A stretch of 64,000 bases of DNA from assembly GCA_030765045.1 (NCBI GenBank), contig CM060967.1, forward strand, positions 123,470,912 through 123,534,911, written 5' to 3'. Every line of letters starts with the position of its first letter. The stretch's first letter is position 1. Made by a program: the position numbers and the translations under genes. Shown here in pieces: positions 1 to 12,547 of the stretch. Below the pieces are notes generated by a model. That model was not told where the DNA came from, made no database searches, and saw only the letters and a list, made by a program, of their open reading frames with translations. Source of the DNA: Tenodera sinensis (taxonomy: Eukaryota; Arthropoda; Insecta; Mantodea; Mantidae).

Positions 1-182
1 CTTTTTTATAAGTATCCATGAATTAGGGGTTTCTAAAGCTAATTTACGAATAAAATAACCGAAATAGTAAAATGTTAATTTCATAGTATACAATAATAAC
101 TATTTACAATTAATTAACGTCAATCATTTTTTAGCAGTTGAATTTTTCCAAGAAGATTCTAAGAATTCCAAGAATTGGGAGT

Positions 183-416
183 TTTATTATTATTTTGTTG
201 TTTAACGACGCTGTCAATTGCCAGGATCACATCAGCGTCGCCGGTGTGCCGGAATTTTGTCCCGCAGGAGTTCTTTTACATGCCAGTAAATCTACTGACA
301 TGGAGCTGGCGTTTTTAAGCACACTTAAAAACCATCAGTCTGGGCCGGATTTGAACCCGCGACCTTGGGATCAGTAGGCCAGCGTCTAACCAACTGAGCC
401 ACCCAGACCGACAAAT
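183..416 (-). mobile_element. tRNA-derived SINE (family B) with 10-bp TSD
   Basis: Read on the minus strand, the head is tRNA-like: GTGGCTCAGTTGG fits box A, and GGGTTCAAATCC near 350 fits box B. The body runs through an A-rich stretch and a CGACGCTG...GCGTCGTTAAA tail. The 10-mer AATTGGGAGT occurs at 173-182 and again at 417-426, immediately flanking the element, as expected of a target-site duplication. Related copies lie at 39365-39530 and 44949-45135, both minus strand. It is non-autonomous, and a LINE partner is expected but not identified. Confidence 0.8.
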
Positions 417-647
417 AATTGGGAGTGCTGACTTTGTCAAGGTCAGCGAGGTAGCTGCTATCTTCGGCCCGTTTTGTTATGTGATTGGGGATGAAAGGGG
501 TGTTTCAAACCAAAACGATACAATGTGTTTGATGGACCCGACTGATTGTATTGTTTGAGGCGTACGAAGTGTGAAGATAGGTCGTGCATCTATTCAAGTT
601 TCCGCTAAATCGCGTGCATAACTATACAGCAATGAAGGACTTTGAGC

Positions 648-2038
648 AGTGAGAGAATGGTTAGCAAAATGTGTTAAAGGAGATGCAGACCTTCCGACAT
701 CCTCCCATATTCGCAGGTATATACGGAAGTGCTCGGAAGAGGCAAAATTGAGTATAAAAGAAGAGGTTGCAGATAAACACATGAACAGCAATATTCTGTG
801 ATGAAACCACTGACCGCAAAGGAAGATGTGTTTTTGCTGCATTGTTAGGTACTCTAGAAGCTAATTCAGTTCAGAAAACTTATTTAGGTTCTTGTTCATT
901 TCTGTCAGCAGCAAATAGCAAATAGGCCATCATAGACACTTTAAAAGAATTTGATATAAAATACAAAAATGTAATAGCAATTGCCACAGATAATGCAAAT
1001 AGAACATTTAACTGTAATAATAGGCGTACATTTACTGTCATTCGTATGCTGGAACCCTAAATTTAATTTTATAGGAGATCTTTATCAAAAATGTGTATCA
1101 GATTTGAATAAACCTGTTGCTAAGCCTAAGGATGTTTTTTTGGAAATTCAAGAAAACTGAAAAATCTGTATATTGAATATCTGAAAGCTCAGCATCCTGA
1201 CTTGAAACCAAAACTGTATCCAATCCCAGATTTAACTCGCTGGTCAAGCTGGTTGGAATCTGTTTGGTATTTAAATGAGTATTTAGAATCTATGCATTTT
1301 TTAAGAAGAATTGAAAAGCCATCAAATACAGTTACAGCATTTTTGACAAAATTGTCTCCTGAAAAGTTGTCAAAGGTTAAAATTCAGGCAGAATTAGTTG
1401 CTAAAAATTGTGAACTCATAACTGAGCCCGTTTTAGATCTTCAATCTAAAGAAAATCTATTTATTGGAGGGGTAGAAATAGTAAAAACAAAATTCAGTTT
1501 GATGACAGAAAGTCATTTTGATCAAAGTCCCATTTTAGCTTCTCTTCGTGCAAAAATGAATAGAGAGATAGTTTCAGAATTCAAAGAATTCAAAGAATGT
1601 GGCCTGAGAGTTAGTGAAAAATAAATTCATGGTGAGCGAGGAGGGGAAAGTCCTTTCCTGTATTTCGGGTATTGTTTGACCTCCTTCGACATACAACAAT
1701 ATTAACAAAGTAAAGGCAACTCTTTCCATGATACCGTTCTTAAGTAATTGAGAAGATCTACTTTTTAATCACGCAAGTGTTATAGAAATTTTGAAAACCC
1801 AATTGCAAACTGGCAATCTAAATGTTATAGAAGTTTTGGTGCCTATAAAACATAAAAACTCAACATTTCTTGAATTTTCAAAATTGTGTCTGTACTCACT
1901 GTAGTTACCTATTTATATTGCAGATTGTGAAACATTTTTTTCCAGATTTAACTTAATTGTGACCGACAGACGTCTTGGAATGTCAGAGAAAATATTAAAA
2001 CATCTGCAATGCTTCAGTTTGGAGATGCTTAGTAATTA
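648..2038 (+). pseudogene. hAT-family transposase pseudogene
   Basis: Broken reading frames on the plus strand together spell a hAT-like (ZBED/zinc-finger-like) transposase. In order: a fragment near 650-790; FCDETTDRKGRCVF near 793-835, which carries the first catalytic Asp; IAIATDNANR near 975-1005; a CWNPKFN block near 1048, where hAT proteins usually have a His; an open 140-residue stretch at 1202-1624 with RWSSWLESVWYLNEYL; and ADCETFFSRFNLIVTDRRLG near 1920-1980, the C-terminal dimerisation block. A natural stop is at 2036-2038. Several frameshifts and in-frame stops make it non-functional. I saw no convincing terminal inverted repeats. Confidence 0.8.
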
Positions 2039-2372
2039 ATAATATTGTAAAGTGAAGAAGTCAATTCATAGAGTTCAAAATAATGTAATTTTATGTTTTA
2101 CGTGGTAATCTATTCATAGCATTGTAAATATATTAATAGTTTCAATTTAACCATTAAAAAGATACCAATAGAGTAATACGAATACAAAAATAATTTTCCT
2201 ACAGTTTCCATTAATATCCACCAAAAGCGTTAAACAATCTCCAGCAATCTCCGCTTTCACCAATATTAAAAAGAAATGACAAAATTAATCTCCATGAATA
2301 GTGACCGTGCTATTTCGGGTAAAGCGGCTAATATAAAATAAAAACAGCAGAGCAGTGTGTGGCTTTTTTACT
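2039..2372. other. AT-rich gap, nothing recognised
   Basis: This is AT-rich sequence downstream of the hAT remnant. I see no reading frame, repeat unit or RNA gene. It may include the 3' non-coding end of the hAT element. Confidence 0.4.
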
Positions 2373-3274
2373 TTCTCTACTAATAAGTAGACTAATTTCT
2401 CAACTAATAAGTATTGTATTCCACCCAAAAATTCAATGTCGAGAATTCACCAGAAATATGTTTTGAGGCCCCCCGAATCTTTAAAAAAAAGGCATTTTTA
2501 GAAAAAGGTCCGTGTGTGTCTGTTAGTCTGTGGACAGCATAATTCAAAAACGAAAAGTCTTGTAAACACCAAAGTTAGTATTTAACCTTAATGTCTTTCA
2601 AGGATGCGACGCCAAGATTTTGAAGAAAATTCCTCCACTCTAAACCACCCTTTACATGTAAACTTTTTCGAAAATTTTGATTTTCTGAAAATGGCTCTAA
2701 CAACACAACCAAGACGCGGCCTTCCCCAGAAAATCTTAATACTATGGACACCGGCCGCCGAAGGTTACGTAAGTTATGGCTCTAACAAGTTTGATCAAAA
2801 TCCATATGTTTGACATATTTGACATAGTCCTACTTACTCTGGATGACTTTGCATAACTAGTAAACCGTAAGAGATTGACCAAATCTTACTATACAAAGAA
2901 ATGTAGATCTTGCTAAAAGACACACTTTATGTCTAAATACATTTTTTTGTACAGTGAACCATTTCGGAGATATTCCTTGTTATTGGTGTGAGATTTGGAA
3001 AACTTCAAATGGAACATCTTTATTAATTTTTATATGTTAACCGTGCTAAAAGAAAGGAATTTCAAAACTTGAAGATTTGACTATCGCTCAAAGCCTATGT
3101 ATTCCCATACTCTCCTTGTACCTACGTGCAAGAAAATAAGCAATAAGATAATTTCTGCAAATGTTTATATCAACTAACACGAAGAAGATATAGGAATAAG
3201 AGATTGTAAGAATGTTTAGTACAAGAGTAGAGAAAGTCATGTGACTGCAACACATCAGATTTTTAACTATACAT
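2373..3274 (-). repeat. Family A repeat, copy 1 (reverse orientation)
   Basis: Family A is an unclassified interspersed repeat of about 0.8-1 kb, with about twenty copies or pieces here. In forward orientation it starts near CTGATGTGTTGCACTCACATG, then CTTTCTCTACTCTTGTACTAACC, GAGCGATAGTCAAATCTTTTA, AGGACTACATAGGCTATAGCC, CTTCGTGTCGCATCCTTGAA and TTTTGAGTTATGCTGTCCACAG, then often (CA)n. It ends with GGGTGGAATACAATAC and a short hairpin of ACTTTCTCTACT...AGTAGAGAAAGT type. This copy is reversed: GTATTGTATTCCACCC is near 2411 and GCAACACATCAG near 3257. No long ORF or recognisable enzyme is present. Confidence 0.75.
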
Positions 3275-3644
3275 ACTAATCTGTGAAAAAAGTAAAACAT
3301 TTTCAACAATCATGTCTATACCTATGGATTTAAATGTCTGCTATTCACCTAAATGTCCATTAAATGTAATAACAACGTCAGTTTTCACATATAAACGTGT
3401 ACAAACCGTTCAAAATAGACTTAAGAAATCATAAAAAGATTAAGAATGACCCATAAGTATAGTAAACGCACCTTAAACGTTATAAAATCAGACACCTGTT
3501 ATTGTAGCGCTGCAGCTTTTCATTTATTACCACACCCTCATTTTGAAATTGTTCCAATGTGTGCACCCGTAAGTGTAAATCAATGACCTTTTATATCTAC
3601 TTGTTATTAAGAAGGTAAAAGAATTATGAGATGAATCTTTATTT

Positions 3645-4105
3645 TCTCTACCCGGTACTTCCGGCAAGTAGAGGAAGGATATATTGTATTTCACCCAACA
3701 TGCGGTGCCAAGATTTCACCGCAAATACATATTTTGGGAATCCCTGAAAAAAAAGAATATTTTGGAATATGATCTCTGAGTGTACATGTGGGGAAGTCTA
3801 CCTCTGAGCACCATAAGTCAGAAATGACAAATGGGTCAAATACCACAGTTGCTATTTAGCATCTTCCAAGGTTGCCACACGAAGATTTAAAACAAAACCA
3901 CCCATCCTAACTACTCATCGAACATTTTGAGTTCCTCAAAGATGTTTCTTTACGATTTTCATTTAGTTACCATATGTTTAAAATATTTTTACGCTAAATT
4001 AAACATTTATTTATCTCGAATTTTCTGGGAAGAGCCTCTGAAGTGTTCTTCATTCTGAGTGAATTTTACATGATTATACCTTAAGAGATAGACGAAAAGT
4101 TCCCA
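3645..4105 (-). repeat. Family A repeat, diverged partial copy 2a (reverse)
   Basis: It begins with a small hairpin (TCTCTACCCGG...CAAGTAGAGGA) and a diverged GTATTTCACCCAACA block. It continues through the CACGAAGATTT block and stops inside the element. A forward copy follows within about 10 bases, so the two form an inverted pair. Confidence 0.6.
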
Positions 4106-4111
4106 CACAAA

Positions 4112-4719
4112 AGAATCTGATGTATTGCACTCACATGACTTTATCTGCTCTTGTACTAACCATTCTTATAGGTGCAAATGGGGCTATGCGAACAGAGTAG
4201 GCTTTGAGCGATAGTCAAATCTTTTAAAGCTTTCAAATTCCGTTCTCTTTGCATGGCTAACATATAAAAAATGAATAACGATGTTCCAGTTGATATAACT
4301 TTGTTTTCCAAAACTCGCACAAATAACAAACAATGTTTACGAAATTGTAAGATTTATTTGGACAAAATAGTGCTTTAGCAAGATTTTTATATAGTAAGAT
4401 TGGCCCAATCTCTTACGGTTTACTAGTTATTCAAGTCATCCAGAGCAAACAGGACTACATAGGCTATTGCCAGAAAATTCAAAATACACATTTCATTTGT
4501 CATAAAAATATCTTAACCACATGACATTTTAAACAAAATCGTTATAGCCATTTTCGAGAAAATAAACATTTTCAAAGACATTTTCATGTAAAGAGTAGTT
4601 TAGGGTGCAGCAATTTTCTTCAAGATCTTCGTGTCGCATCCTTGAAAGCCATTAATACCAACTTAGGTTTTTAAGCAACTTTTCGTTTTTGAGTTATTTG
4701 TCCACAAACACACAAGCAC

Positions 4720-4750
<31 letters not shown>

Positions 4751-4892
4751 AATACATGGATCTTTTTCTAAATGTGCTTTTTTGGATTCAGGGCCCTCAA
4801 AACATATATTTCCGGTGAAACCTCGATATCCAATTTTTGGGTGGAATACAATACTTTCTCTAGTTACTATACGTAGTAGAGAAAGTGAAATG
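4112..4892 (+). repeat. Family A repeat, copy 2b (forward, internally deleted)
   Basis: It starts at ATCTGATGTATTGCACTCACATG. It is missing the segment between ACTAACCATTCTTA and TAGGTGCAA. It keeps the CAGACAGACAGA simple repeat at the position where other copies carry (CA)n. It ends with the hairpin CTTTCTCTA...TAGAGAAAG near 4857-4889, which is one of the clearest terminal hairpins of the family. Confidence 0.75.
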
Positions 4893-5486
4893 AAGGTGTC
4901 GTGGTAAGTAATTGTACTACTATTTCTAATTACAGCAATATTCCACCGATTTTAGTAATTTACTGATAAACGAATAAGTAGTTAGTAGTTGTGGCATTTT
5001 TAATTGAGTTTCAGACATGTTGAAAATATCTGAATCGAAATAATGAATTTCGCTGTTTAAATACATAATTCTGTGTAATGGTGAATTTCTATAAATTTCT
5101 GTATTTCCTCTGGAGATGAAGAAAAGCCTCTTGAACTTGCTTATTTTATTGGGTGCATAAAATAAGATATCTGTTGTAATATTAATATTATCAATAATAG
5201 AATACAATACTTTATGCAGAAAAAAATGTAAACGTAAATGTGTTTCATAATTTGTGTAAGTATATTAGTTTGTCTCTTAATTCTAAACTGCTTTGTATAG
5301 GTAACTGCTTAACTGTATGAAATACACAAAGCCGTTGTACGCGATGATCTAGCAGTACATGTCGTTAAAACACACACTTTATTTTAAATAAAGGTTTATC
5401 TGGCGAGATATTGTTTGATATTGGTTTGAACTTCCAAATAATCTTTTCAACTGATAAGTCCCTATTCATTCTTTTACATAGTCGTG
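4893..5486. other. AT-rich gap, nothing recognised
   Basis: There is no coding signature, tRNA-like box or tandem repeat. The short open frames here have no recognisable motif. Confidence 0.4.
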
Positions 5487-5633
5487 AAACGAGCATTTTA
5501 CTTTTCCTACTGCAAGTAGAAGGGAGTATTGTATTCCACCCAAAATTCGATGTCGAGAATTCACAGGAAATATATGTTTTGAGATCCCCTGAACCCCCCA
5601 AAAAAAAGCATTTTTAGAAAAAGGTCCATGTGT

Positions 5634-5698
<65 letters not shown>

Positions 5699-6374
5699 AG
5701 TCTGTGTGTCTGTCAGTCTGACAGCATAATTCAAAAACGAAAAGTTGGTTAAAAACCAAAGTTGGTATTTAAGTTTAATGTCTTTCAAGGATGCGACACG
5801 AATATTTTGAAGAAAATAGCCCCACCCTAAACTGCCCTTTACATGGAAAATTTCTCGAAAATTTTGATTTTATTGAAAATGGCTCTAACGATTTTGATTA
5901 AAATGCCATGTGTTTAATATATTTGTGTGACAAATGAAATGTATATTTTGAATTTTCTGGCTATAGCCTATGTAGTTCGTTTACTCTGGATAACTTCCGC
6001 ATAACTCGTAAACCGTAAGATTTAAACCAAATCTTACTACACAAAAAATGTACACAATTTATGTCCAAATATTGTTTTTTGTAGAGTGAACCATTTCGGA
6101 GATATTTCTTGTTATTTGTCAGTTTCGGAAAACTTTCGTGAAATGTTAAGTGTGCAAAGAGAACGGGATCTCAAAGCTTTAAAAGATTTTACTATCGCTC
6201 AAAGCCTACTGTGTTCTAATATTCGCGTTGCATCTACTAGGAAATAAGCAATATGATAATTTGTACAAATGTTTATGTCAACTAACACGAAGAAGATATA
6301 GGAATAAGAGTTCGTAAGAATGGTTAGTACAAGAGTAGAGAAAGTCATATGAGTGCAACACATCAGACTTTTTA
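5487..6374 (-). repeat. Family A repeat, copy 3 (reverse)
   Basis: This is a near full-length reverse copy. It shows the hairpin CTTTTCCTACTGCAAGTAGAAGG, then GTATTGTATTCCACCC, then (TG)n at 5629-5699, then CAGCATAATTCAAAAACGAAAAG. The far terminus GAGTGCAACACATCAGAC is near 6351-6368. Confidence 0.8.
5629..5699. repeat. (TG)n microsatellite inside family A copy 3
   Basis: This is an almost pure TG run of about 70 bases with one GAG interruption near its start. It sits between the GGTCCATG and CAGTCTGTG blocks of family A, the same place as in other copies. Confidence 0.95.
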
Positions 6375-7312
6375 AGCATGTGGTTATTGCTTTGGTTTAC
6401 TGTGTTCTTCTTGATTAATAGGAAGTATATATGCTTTTCGTAAAATTGTTTGTAGGGGAATGAATTGAAAAATTCCTGTGATGCAGCACATAAGAAAATT
6501 TGTGTTCATCCCTTGTATTGTCAACCTCGACCTTGTAATTATCTACGTTATTGCACTCCTTAGAATATTTTTCTCTTCTGGCAGCAGTTGTAGTTTAGCA
6601 GCAAATCTTCCTAATATCGCTCCTGCCTTTTGTGCAAATAATTTTCCAAGTAATGCTAAAGAGGTGTGCTGATAAGAGGCATACCAGTAGAAAGTTGTCC
6701 CCTCTTCTAGTTTCGTCAGATATATATTTTGTTATCCAGACTGATTTGTTCGCTTATACACAGATTAATATAAAGCATTCTTTCTCTCAAATACACGTCA
6801 TTTTTAATCAGCATTCTCAATCCCACTAAGTCAAATGCCTGTAACAAACACTTAAATGTCACGTGTTTCTTTATGTTTGTCCAAGGAATATTCAGATTCT
6901 TAGATTTTTCAAGAAAATCGAATTAACTCTATTTGCTGTGCTTTTATATTTCTTAAGCTCGACAGCCTTCTTAAAATTTCACTTCCTTTAGAAAATGTAG
7001 ACATCGACTCCGCGCTACCTTAGAAATTTTAGTCGATTTCAGATAATATAAGCCAAAAATCATCGTGCTTATTTTCATCGATTTCCTTTGATAATATATA
7101 ACATTTTGTGAATCCCTGATGAAATGTGATAACACCGAAAATATTTTCTCAAGTTTAATAATGCTTATGCATTATGTTTTAAGATAGTATTAAAATACAG
7201 TATAATTCTTTTTGAAACTAGGTGTCATAGTTCCTATTCTTTACGGAGCGATTCCATTAATCTTTAATTCCTCTACCATTTCTCAAAGGTGCTGCGTTTC
7301 ATAAAACAAATT
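6375..7312. other. AT-rich gap, nothing recognised
   Basis: The two small open frames around 6478-6829 carry no motif I recognise on either strand. No repeat family was identified. Confidence 0.4.
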
Positions 7313-8002
7313 TTAATGTGTTGCGATCATATGACTTTCTCTACTCTTGTACTAACCATTCCCACAAACTCTTATTCCTATATCTTCCTCGTGTTAGTTG
7401 AGAATAAACATCTTCCGAAGTTATTGTTTATTTCCTTGTAAGTACATAATCTTCCATTTGACGGAAATTAGTTTTCTAAAAGTCACACAAATAACAAAAA
7501 AATATCTCTGAAATGGTAAACTCAACAAAAGAAATCTTTAGACATAAATTGTATGTTTTAGCAAGAAGTACATTTTTGTATAGTAAGATTTGGCTATATC
7601 TTGCAGTTTACCAGCTATGTAAAATTCATGCACATTAAACAGGACTACATGGTTTGTAGCCAGAAAATTCAAAATATAACTTTCATTTGTCATAAAAATA
7701 TGTTAACATATTAAAATCGTTAGGGCCATTTTCGAGAAAACCGAAGTTTTCCAAAAAGTTTCCATATAAATGGTAGTTTAGGGTTGGGGATTTTTCTTCA
7801 AAATCTTCGTGTCGCATCCTTGAAAGACATTAAATTTAAATACCAACTTTGGGGTTTAACCAGTTTTTCGTTTTTGAGTTATGCTGTTCGCAGACTAACG
7901 GACACACACAGATCTTTTTCTAAAAGTATCTTTTTAGATTCAGGGTGCCCTCAAAACATATATTTTCGGTGAAATCTCAACAACCAATTTTTGAGACTGA
8001 GT
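7313..8002 (+). repeat. Family A repeat, copy 4 (forward, 3' truncated)
   Basis: It starts near AATGTGTTGCGATCATATGAC and runs in order through the family blocks to TTTCGGTGAAATCTCAACAACC. The final GGAATACAATAC hairpin is missing. The simple repeat is reduced to GGACACACACAG. Confidence 0.75.
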
Positions 8003-8282
8003 TGCTGAGAACCACTGCAGTGAAACAGCATCCATAAATATAACCTCAATTTTCTTTTAGTTCTGGGCATTCCTAATAACTGATGAAAATGTTCTGATAT
8101 TCACATAAAAGAATGTGAAACATCTGACTTCTTTAACCTCCATGTTCTGGAAATACTGTACCTTTCGGTGGTGGAACAATCACCGGTTATCATTAAATAA
8201 TAATTAGTGTGTAAACTTTTCAACCACTGACCTCTTCTTTGGTCCCGTAGTTATTTGATAACGTAAAAAATACATAATTTTT

Positions 8283-8985
8283 ACACATAATTCTATATCG
8301 AGAAACGTTAGTAGAGTCCATACATCCAGTAAGAAAATATGGATATGTGCGTGTGTGAGTTGGGTGTGTGGGAGGGTGAGCAGCATAATAGAAAACGAAA
8401 ATGCAATCCAATTCCAACTTGATATATAAGTTCAGAACCTTCACGGGATGTGACAAGAACATTTGCAATAGGATGGCTCAACCCCAAAGTGCCTTTGATG
8501 TGAAATGTGTTTCAACTTCTGATTTTCTCAAAAAGATCTTTAATAATTTTAATCATATTACCATATGTTTAAAATACGTTCATAAAAAATTACATATTTT
8601 GAATTGTCTGGGAATACACTCTGGTCTTCGTCAGTGTCTTGCAAGTCCTATTCATCCATTACATTCTATAACAAAACCATCAGAGATCTAGGCAAGACTT
8701 TATTACGCAAAACATAGATATCATATTCATTTAAAGCACATATTCATTTTTATTTTATAAACTTTTTTGGTAACAATTTTGGAATATGTCTTATTTGTTT
8801 GAATTCTGATACTTTTCTAAAATGGGAATCGTTATTGTCCTTTTTATTGTCATTTTTACATTGTATCTTACAATAACATATTAATTACACAATTTTCTAC
8901 AAATGTTTGTGTCGATAGATAGAAGAATGAGCTCTTGTAAGAATAGTTGAATGAATACAGAAATTCGTGTGAATGCTCATGTTTA
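8283..8985 (-). repeat. Family A repeat, diverged copy 5 (reverse)
   Basis: Blocks in family A order are recognisable but strongly diverged: a TG-rich tract near 8346-8376, AGCATAATAGAAAACGAAAA, ACCATATGTTTAAAATA, and a degenerate AAATGTTTGTGTCGAT near the end. It is probably one of the older copies. Confidence 0.5.
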
Positions 8986-9621
8986 AATAGGTATTTTTGG
9001 CAATACTTGATATGTAAGTTAATTATTGTTAACACATATTTGTTAGTAAGCTAAATTTACAATTCATTTATCAATTCCCTTGGCAACAAGGCTAAAACTG
9101 GTCCTACGCTACCAGTTGAATTGTTGTTTAATACTTACGGTACCAGTAGGAAATGACGTCACACCCAACAGCATACTAACCTAAAAATAAATTATTGATG
9201 AGTTAATAAAATTAATTGAAATATTAAATGTGCAATTGGACATGTTGCCATTAAGAAGCGATTCAATTCTTTTTATTTCTTCATTAAACTTGAGGTGCAA
9301 CCTGGATTTTCACATAAAATATACAAATTATTAGGTTTATCTGAGACAACATACTAATAGCATTTCAGTTGTTCACATTGAGAATTCAGTTTTTGTTAAT
9401 GTCCAATAAAATATGGAAAAGAAATTTTGATTTATTGTTGCTTTTAACGATTTTTTCAAGTATTGTTAAAAGGAATTGACTAACCACGAACTGTAAGTGA
9501 CACTTGTCAGTTGTCGAATGTTTAGGAAAACTCGATCCTGCGGGACTCGTGTTCTGAAAACGCATTCTCGACATGATAAGTGTCACAGTTCTTAGCACGC
9601 AATACCTATACTATTTATTGC
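8986..9621. other. Gap, nothing recognised
   Basis: AT-rich sequence without a recognisable gene or repeat. One TGACGTCA octamer is near 9155, with no visible context. Confidence 0.4.
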
Positions 9622-10095
9622 AAATAAAATGTATATTTTGAATTTTCCGGCTATAGCCTATGTAGTCCTGTTTACTGTGGACGACTTTTGTATAACTGGT
9701 AAACCGTAAGAGATAGACCAAGTCTTACTATACGAAATTGTAGATCTTGCTAAGACACACAATTTATGTCTGAATAATTTCTTTTGTTGACTGAACCATT
9801 TCGGAGATATTCGTTGTTACTTGTGTCAGTTTCGGAAAACTTAAAACTTTGGAAAAATGGAGCATCGTTGTTCATTTTTTATATGTTAAGCATGCAAAGA
9901 GAACGGGATTTCAAGGCTCTAAAGTACTTGACTCAAAGCCTACTGTATTCTAATATTCCCCTTGTCCCTACAAGGAAATAAGCAATAAGATAATTTGTAC
10001 AAATATTTATCTCAACTAACACGAAGAAGATATAGGAATACGAGTTTGTAAGAATGGATAGTACAAGAATAGAGAAAGATATGTGAATTCCTAGT
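9622..10095 (-). repeat. Family A repeat, copy 6 (reverse, 5' truncated)
   Basis: It starts inside the element at AAATGTATATTTTGAATTTTC. It runs through GGCTATAGCCTATGTAGTCC and AACACGAAGAAGATATAGGA to GAGAAAGATATGTGA. The TG-tract half is absent. Confidence 0.75.
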
Positions 10096-11225
10096 GACAG
10101 TGTTCTAAATTATATGTTTGTTTTACAAAGGAAATAAAGGACAGGGCTTTGCAAGTCAAAGTGTTGAACTATTTGTTACAAAGCTGAGAACTGTGATGAG
10201 ATAACCTCACTTCGCACGAGACTGTTATTTCTAGAATAAAGACAGGTTGATCATAACACGATCCTTTTAATAGAGAGGAAGTAGACGTAACGGAAATTAG
10301 GTGTGCGACTGAATCCTCTTGCACTACCTGCCATTAATTTATCCCCTACGATTGGCATCCATCAACCAGCTACCCAATCGATACCAATTACCCTCTCTGT
10401 TGTGTAAACACCAATTTCTCTTTCCCACAAGAGTAGAATTACTCTCTTCCGTTTTTGCCAAACGACTTAGACCTTGAGCCGCAAAATCGCAGGAAGTATC
10501 AGAAAGGGCGGAAATAATAAGAGAGAAAGTCTAATAAAAATACAATAGTTAATGTCTATTAGTTTGCTTTAATCCGCTTTATCGGCATTATGATTGGATA
10601 CTAACTGGTTCTGGAAACCTAGACATCTAGCGTTTTTAATATTTTTAATTAAAATAAAATACCTATACTTTAGTAAACATTTTAAAGCAATGAGTCTTAA
10701 TATTTCCACCTTCAATATAAACATTAAATAACTATGTTGCTTCTTTCCGTTCTTCAGAAGATCTTCTATACCTTTCTGAGTTACTATTTTAGTTTTATTT
10801 ACCATAGATTAGTGTATGCCACCTAACAGAACAGAAGCTTTATCAATGAGCAAGGATGAAAAAATGTTATCTCTTATGAATAAACTTTCACAAATATACA
10901 GTACAAGAATTGATCTTAGATCGCGATGTATTTGTCGTTATGTTTTATTACATCCGTTCCCCCTTAAAATTACCTATTTTCTTTAGTTTTAATTTTATCA
11001 GGATTTGATGCTGCTCGTGTTATTCACCACGAAAGGGAAAAAAAGGCTCTTTCGGAAGCTAGGTGATTACGGACGAAGACCAAAATTCTCAAATACGCCA
11101 GTGTTAGTGCTAGATGTGGTAAAAGAAGCCTCGGATTAACTTTACATACCCTGAACTTACGTTTAATAATATTTAAGTTTAGTTCAATATATTATCTTGA
11201 ACCGAGACTCGTATAATTGCTGAAT
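10096..11225. other. AT-rich gap, nothing recognised
   Basis: There is no protein motif, tRNA-like box or tandem unit. The short minus-strand open frame around 10569-10805 has no recognisable family. Confidence 0.4.
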
Positions 11226-11680
11226 ATGCGAAGAAGAGCTTGGTGTCGGTGTTTGATATCCTGAAAAGAGTCTTGTGGCATTAGATAACCCGAAAGAAGT
11301 CTTGCATCAATGTTAGATGTCCTGAAAGTAGTGGTGTATTGGAATTAGATAGCCGTGAAAGAAGTCGTGTATTACTGTTAAATATTCTGAAAGGAGTCAT
11401 GTATTAGTATTAGATATCCTGAATGGAGTAATGTATTGGTGGTTGATATCCTGAAAGGAGCGGCATATTGGTATTAAATATTCTGAAATGAGTCTATGCT
11501 TTTCTTAGCCTGAGAGGAGTCATTTGTCAGTGTTAGATATCCTGAAAGGAGCCACTGATATGTGAGTTATCATGATTTAATATTACCTACATATTCTGAG
11601 AGGACTGAAAGGTATCCTGAAAGACGTCTTGATATTTTGAAAGGAGGTATCTTGAATTGGTGTTAGATTTACTCGTATTT
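11226..11680 (+). repeat. Degenerate 32-bp minisatellite
   Basis: About 13 imperfect tandem units of roughly 32 bases, each built on CTGAAAGGAGTC, a variable GTATTRGTRT core and TTAGATATC. Consecutive starts at CTGAAA in the central part are spaced 31-33 bases. Units toward the right end are shortened or carry insertions. The array is not coding. Confidence 0.85.
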
Positions 11681-12194
11681 AAGGTACCAGTACACATTCT
11701 GACTGAACCATTTTTTCATCTCACATTTCGAGCTGCAGCTGTATATGGGATGAACTATGCGTTTATAAAATTGCATTCATGATATTATCAGAACTTGAAA
11801 GTTTTTGAAATACATATTATGTATATCAATTATATCATATAGGAGTGTTTCGTTAGCCCCGTACAATTACTGTATTATATTTTTCATTGCATTGGATAAC
11901 AATGTTATATTTTAATCATAAACATGAACATAGCAGGTAGGTATATGTTTTTGCATATTTAGAGTGGTATTAAGAGTATCAATTAATCATTAATTATTCA
12001 GCGTTACACTCAAAGACGGACATGCCAAATTCTTTTGCATTGGAATAGCTATATTAAGGCCCTCATTGTCGATAACTATTTGTAAATGAATCAATATACC
12101 TAAATTAGTACTAGATAACTTTCTCTTCAGCATCTTCAAACATTAGCTGATTTAACGAAAAAACAGCTGTGAATTTGTTTTAATATAATACAGT
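11681..12194. other. AT-rich gap, nothing recognised
   Basis: Plain AT-rich sequence between the minisatellite and a recent SINE insertion. No gene signal was seen. Confidence 0.4.
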
Positions 12195-12208
12195 GTTACA
12201 AACGTAAG

Positions 12209-12547
12209 ACCGCCGCCGTAGTGCAGTTGGTAGCGCGCCTGTCTCTGGCGCGTAGGACCCGGGTTCGATCCCCGGTAGCAGCATGGGGATTTTATCCCCT
12301 CTGGGAGGCCTAGCACGGGGTGCACTCAGCCTCGTTAGTCCCGAGGGGTCCAATTGAGGAGCTACTTGATGGAAAAGTAGCGGTCCCAGTCGTGAAGACC
12401 GCAAAACTGGCCGGGAGGGATCGGGCCGGTGACCACGTAGCACCCTGCACCCCACCAATGACGCCTGTAGTAGGCAGAGGTGGGGACGCAGTGGCTGGGC
12501 GGTAAGACTAGGCTCTTTATGGGCTGTAGTACCGGGGCTTAGTTTTA
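12209..12547 (+). mobile_element. tRNA-derived SINE (family with GCACTCAGCCTCG body), perfect TSD
   Basis: The tRNA-like head has box A (TAGTGCAGTTGG) and box B (GGGTTCGATCCCC). The GC-rich body contains GGTGCACTCAGCCTCG and ATTGAGGAGCTACTTG. The 14-mer GTTACAAACGTAAG lies at 12195-12208 and is repeated exactly at 12548-12561, a clean target-site duplication that implies a recent insertion. There is no poly-A tail; the 3' end is TACCGGGGCTTAGTTTTA. The head lacks mature tRNA folding, so this is a SINE and not a tRNA gene. A headless relative is at 34001-34158. Confidence 0.9.

Noticed and set aside
4855..4892. Rho-independent terminator
   Set aside because: The hairpin is the recurrent end of a eukaryotic repeat family and has no gene upstream.
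12209..12280. tRNA gene
   Set aside because: Box A and B are good but the acceptor stem does not pair, and the sequence continues into a SINE body with TSDs. The same applies to the tRNA-like heads at 41482, 45160 and the minus-strand ones.
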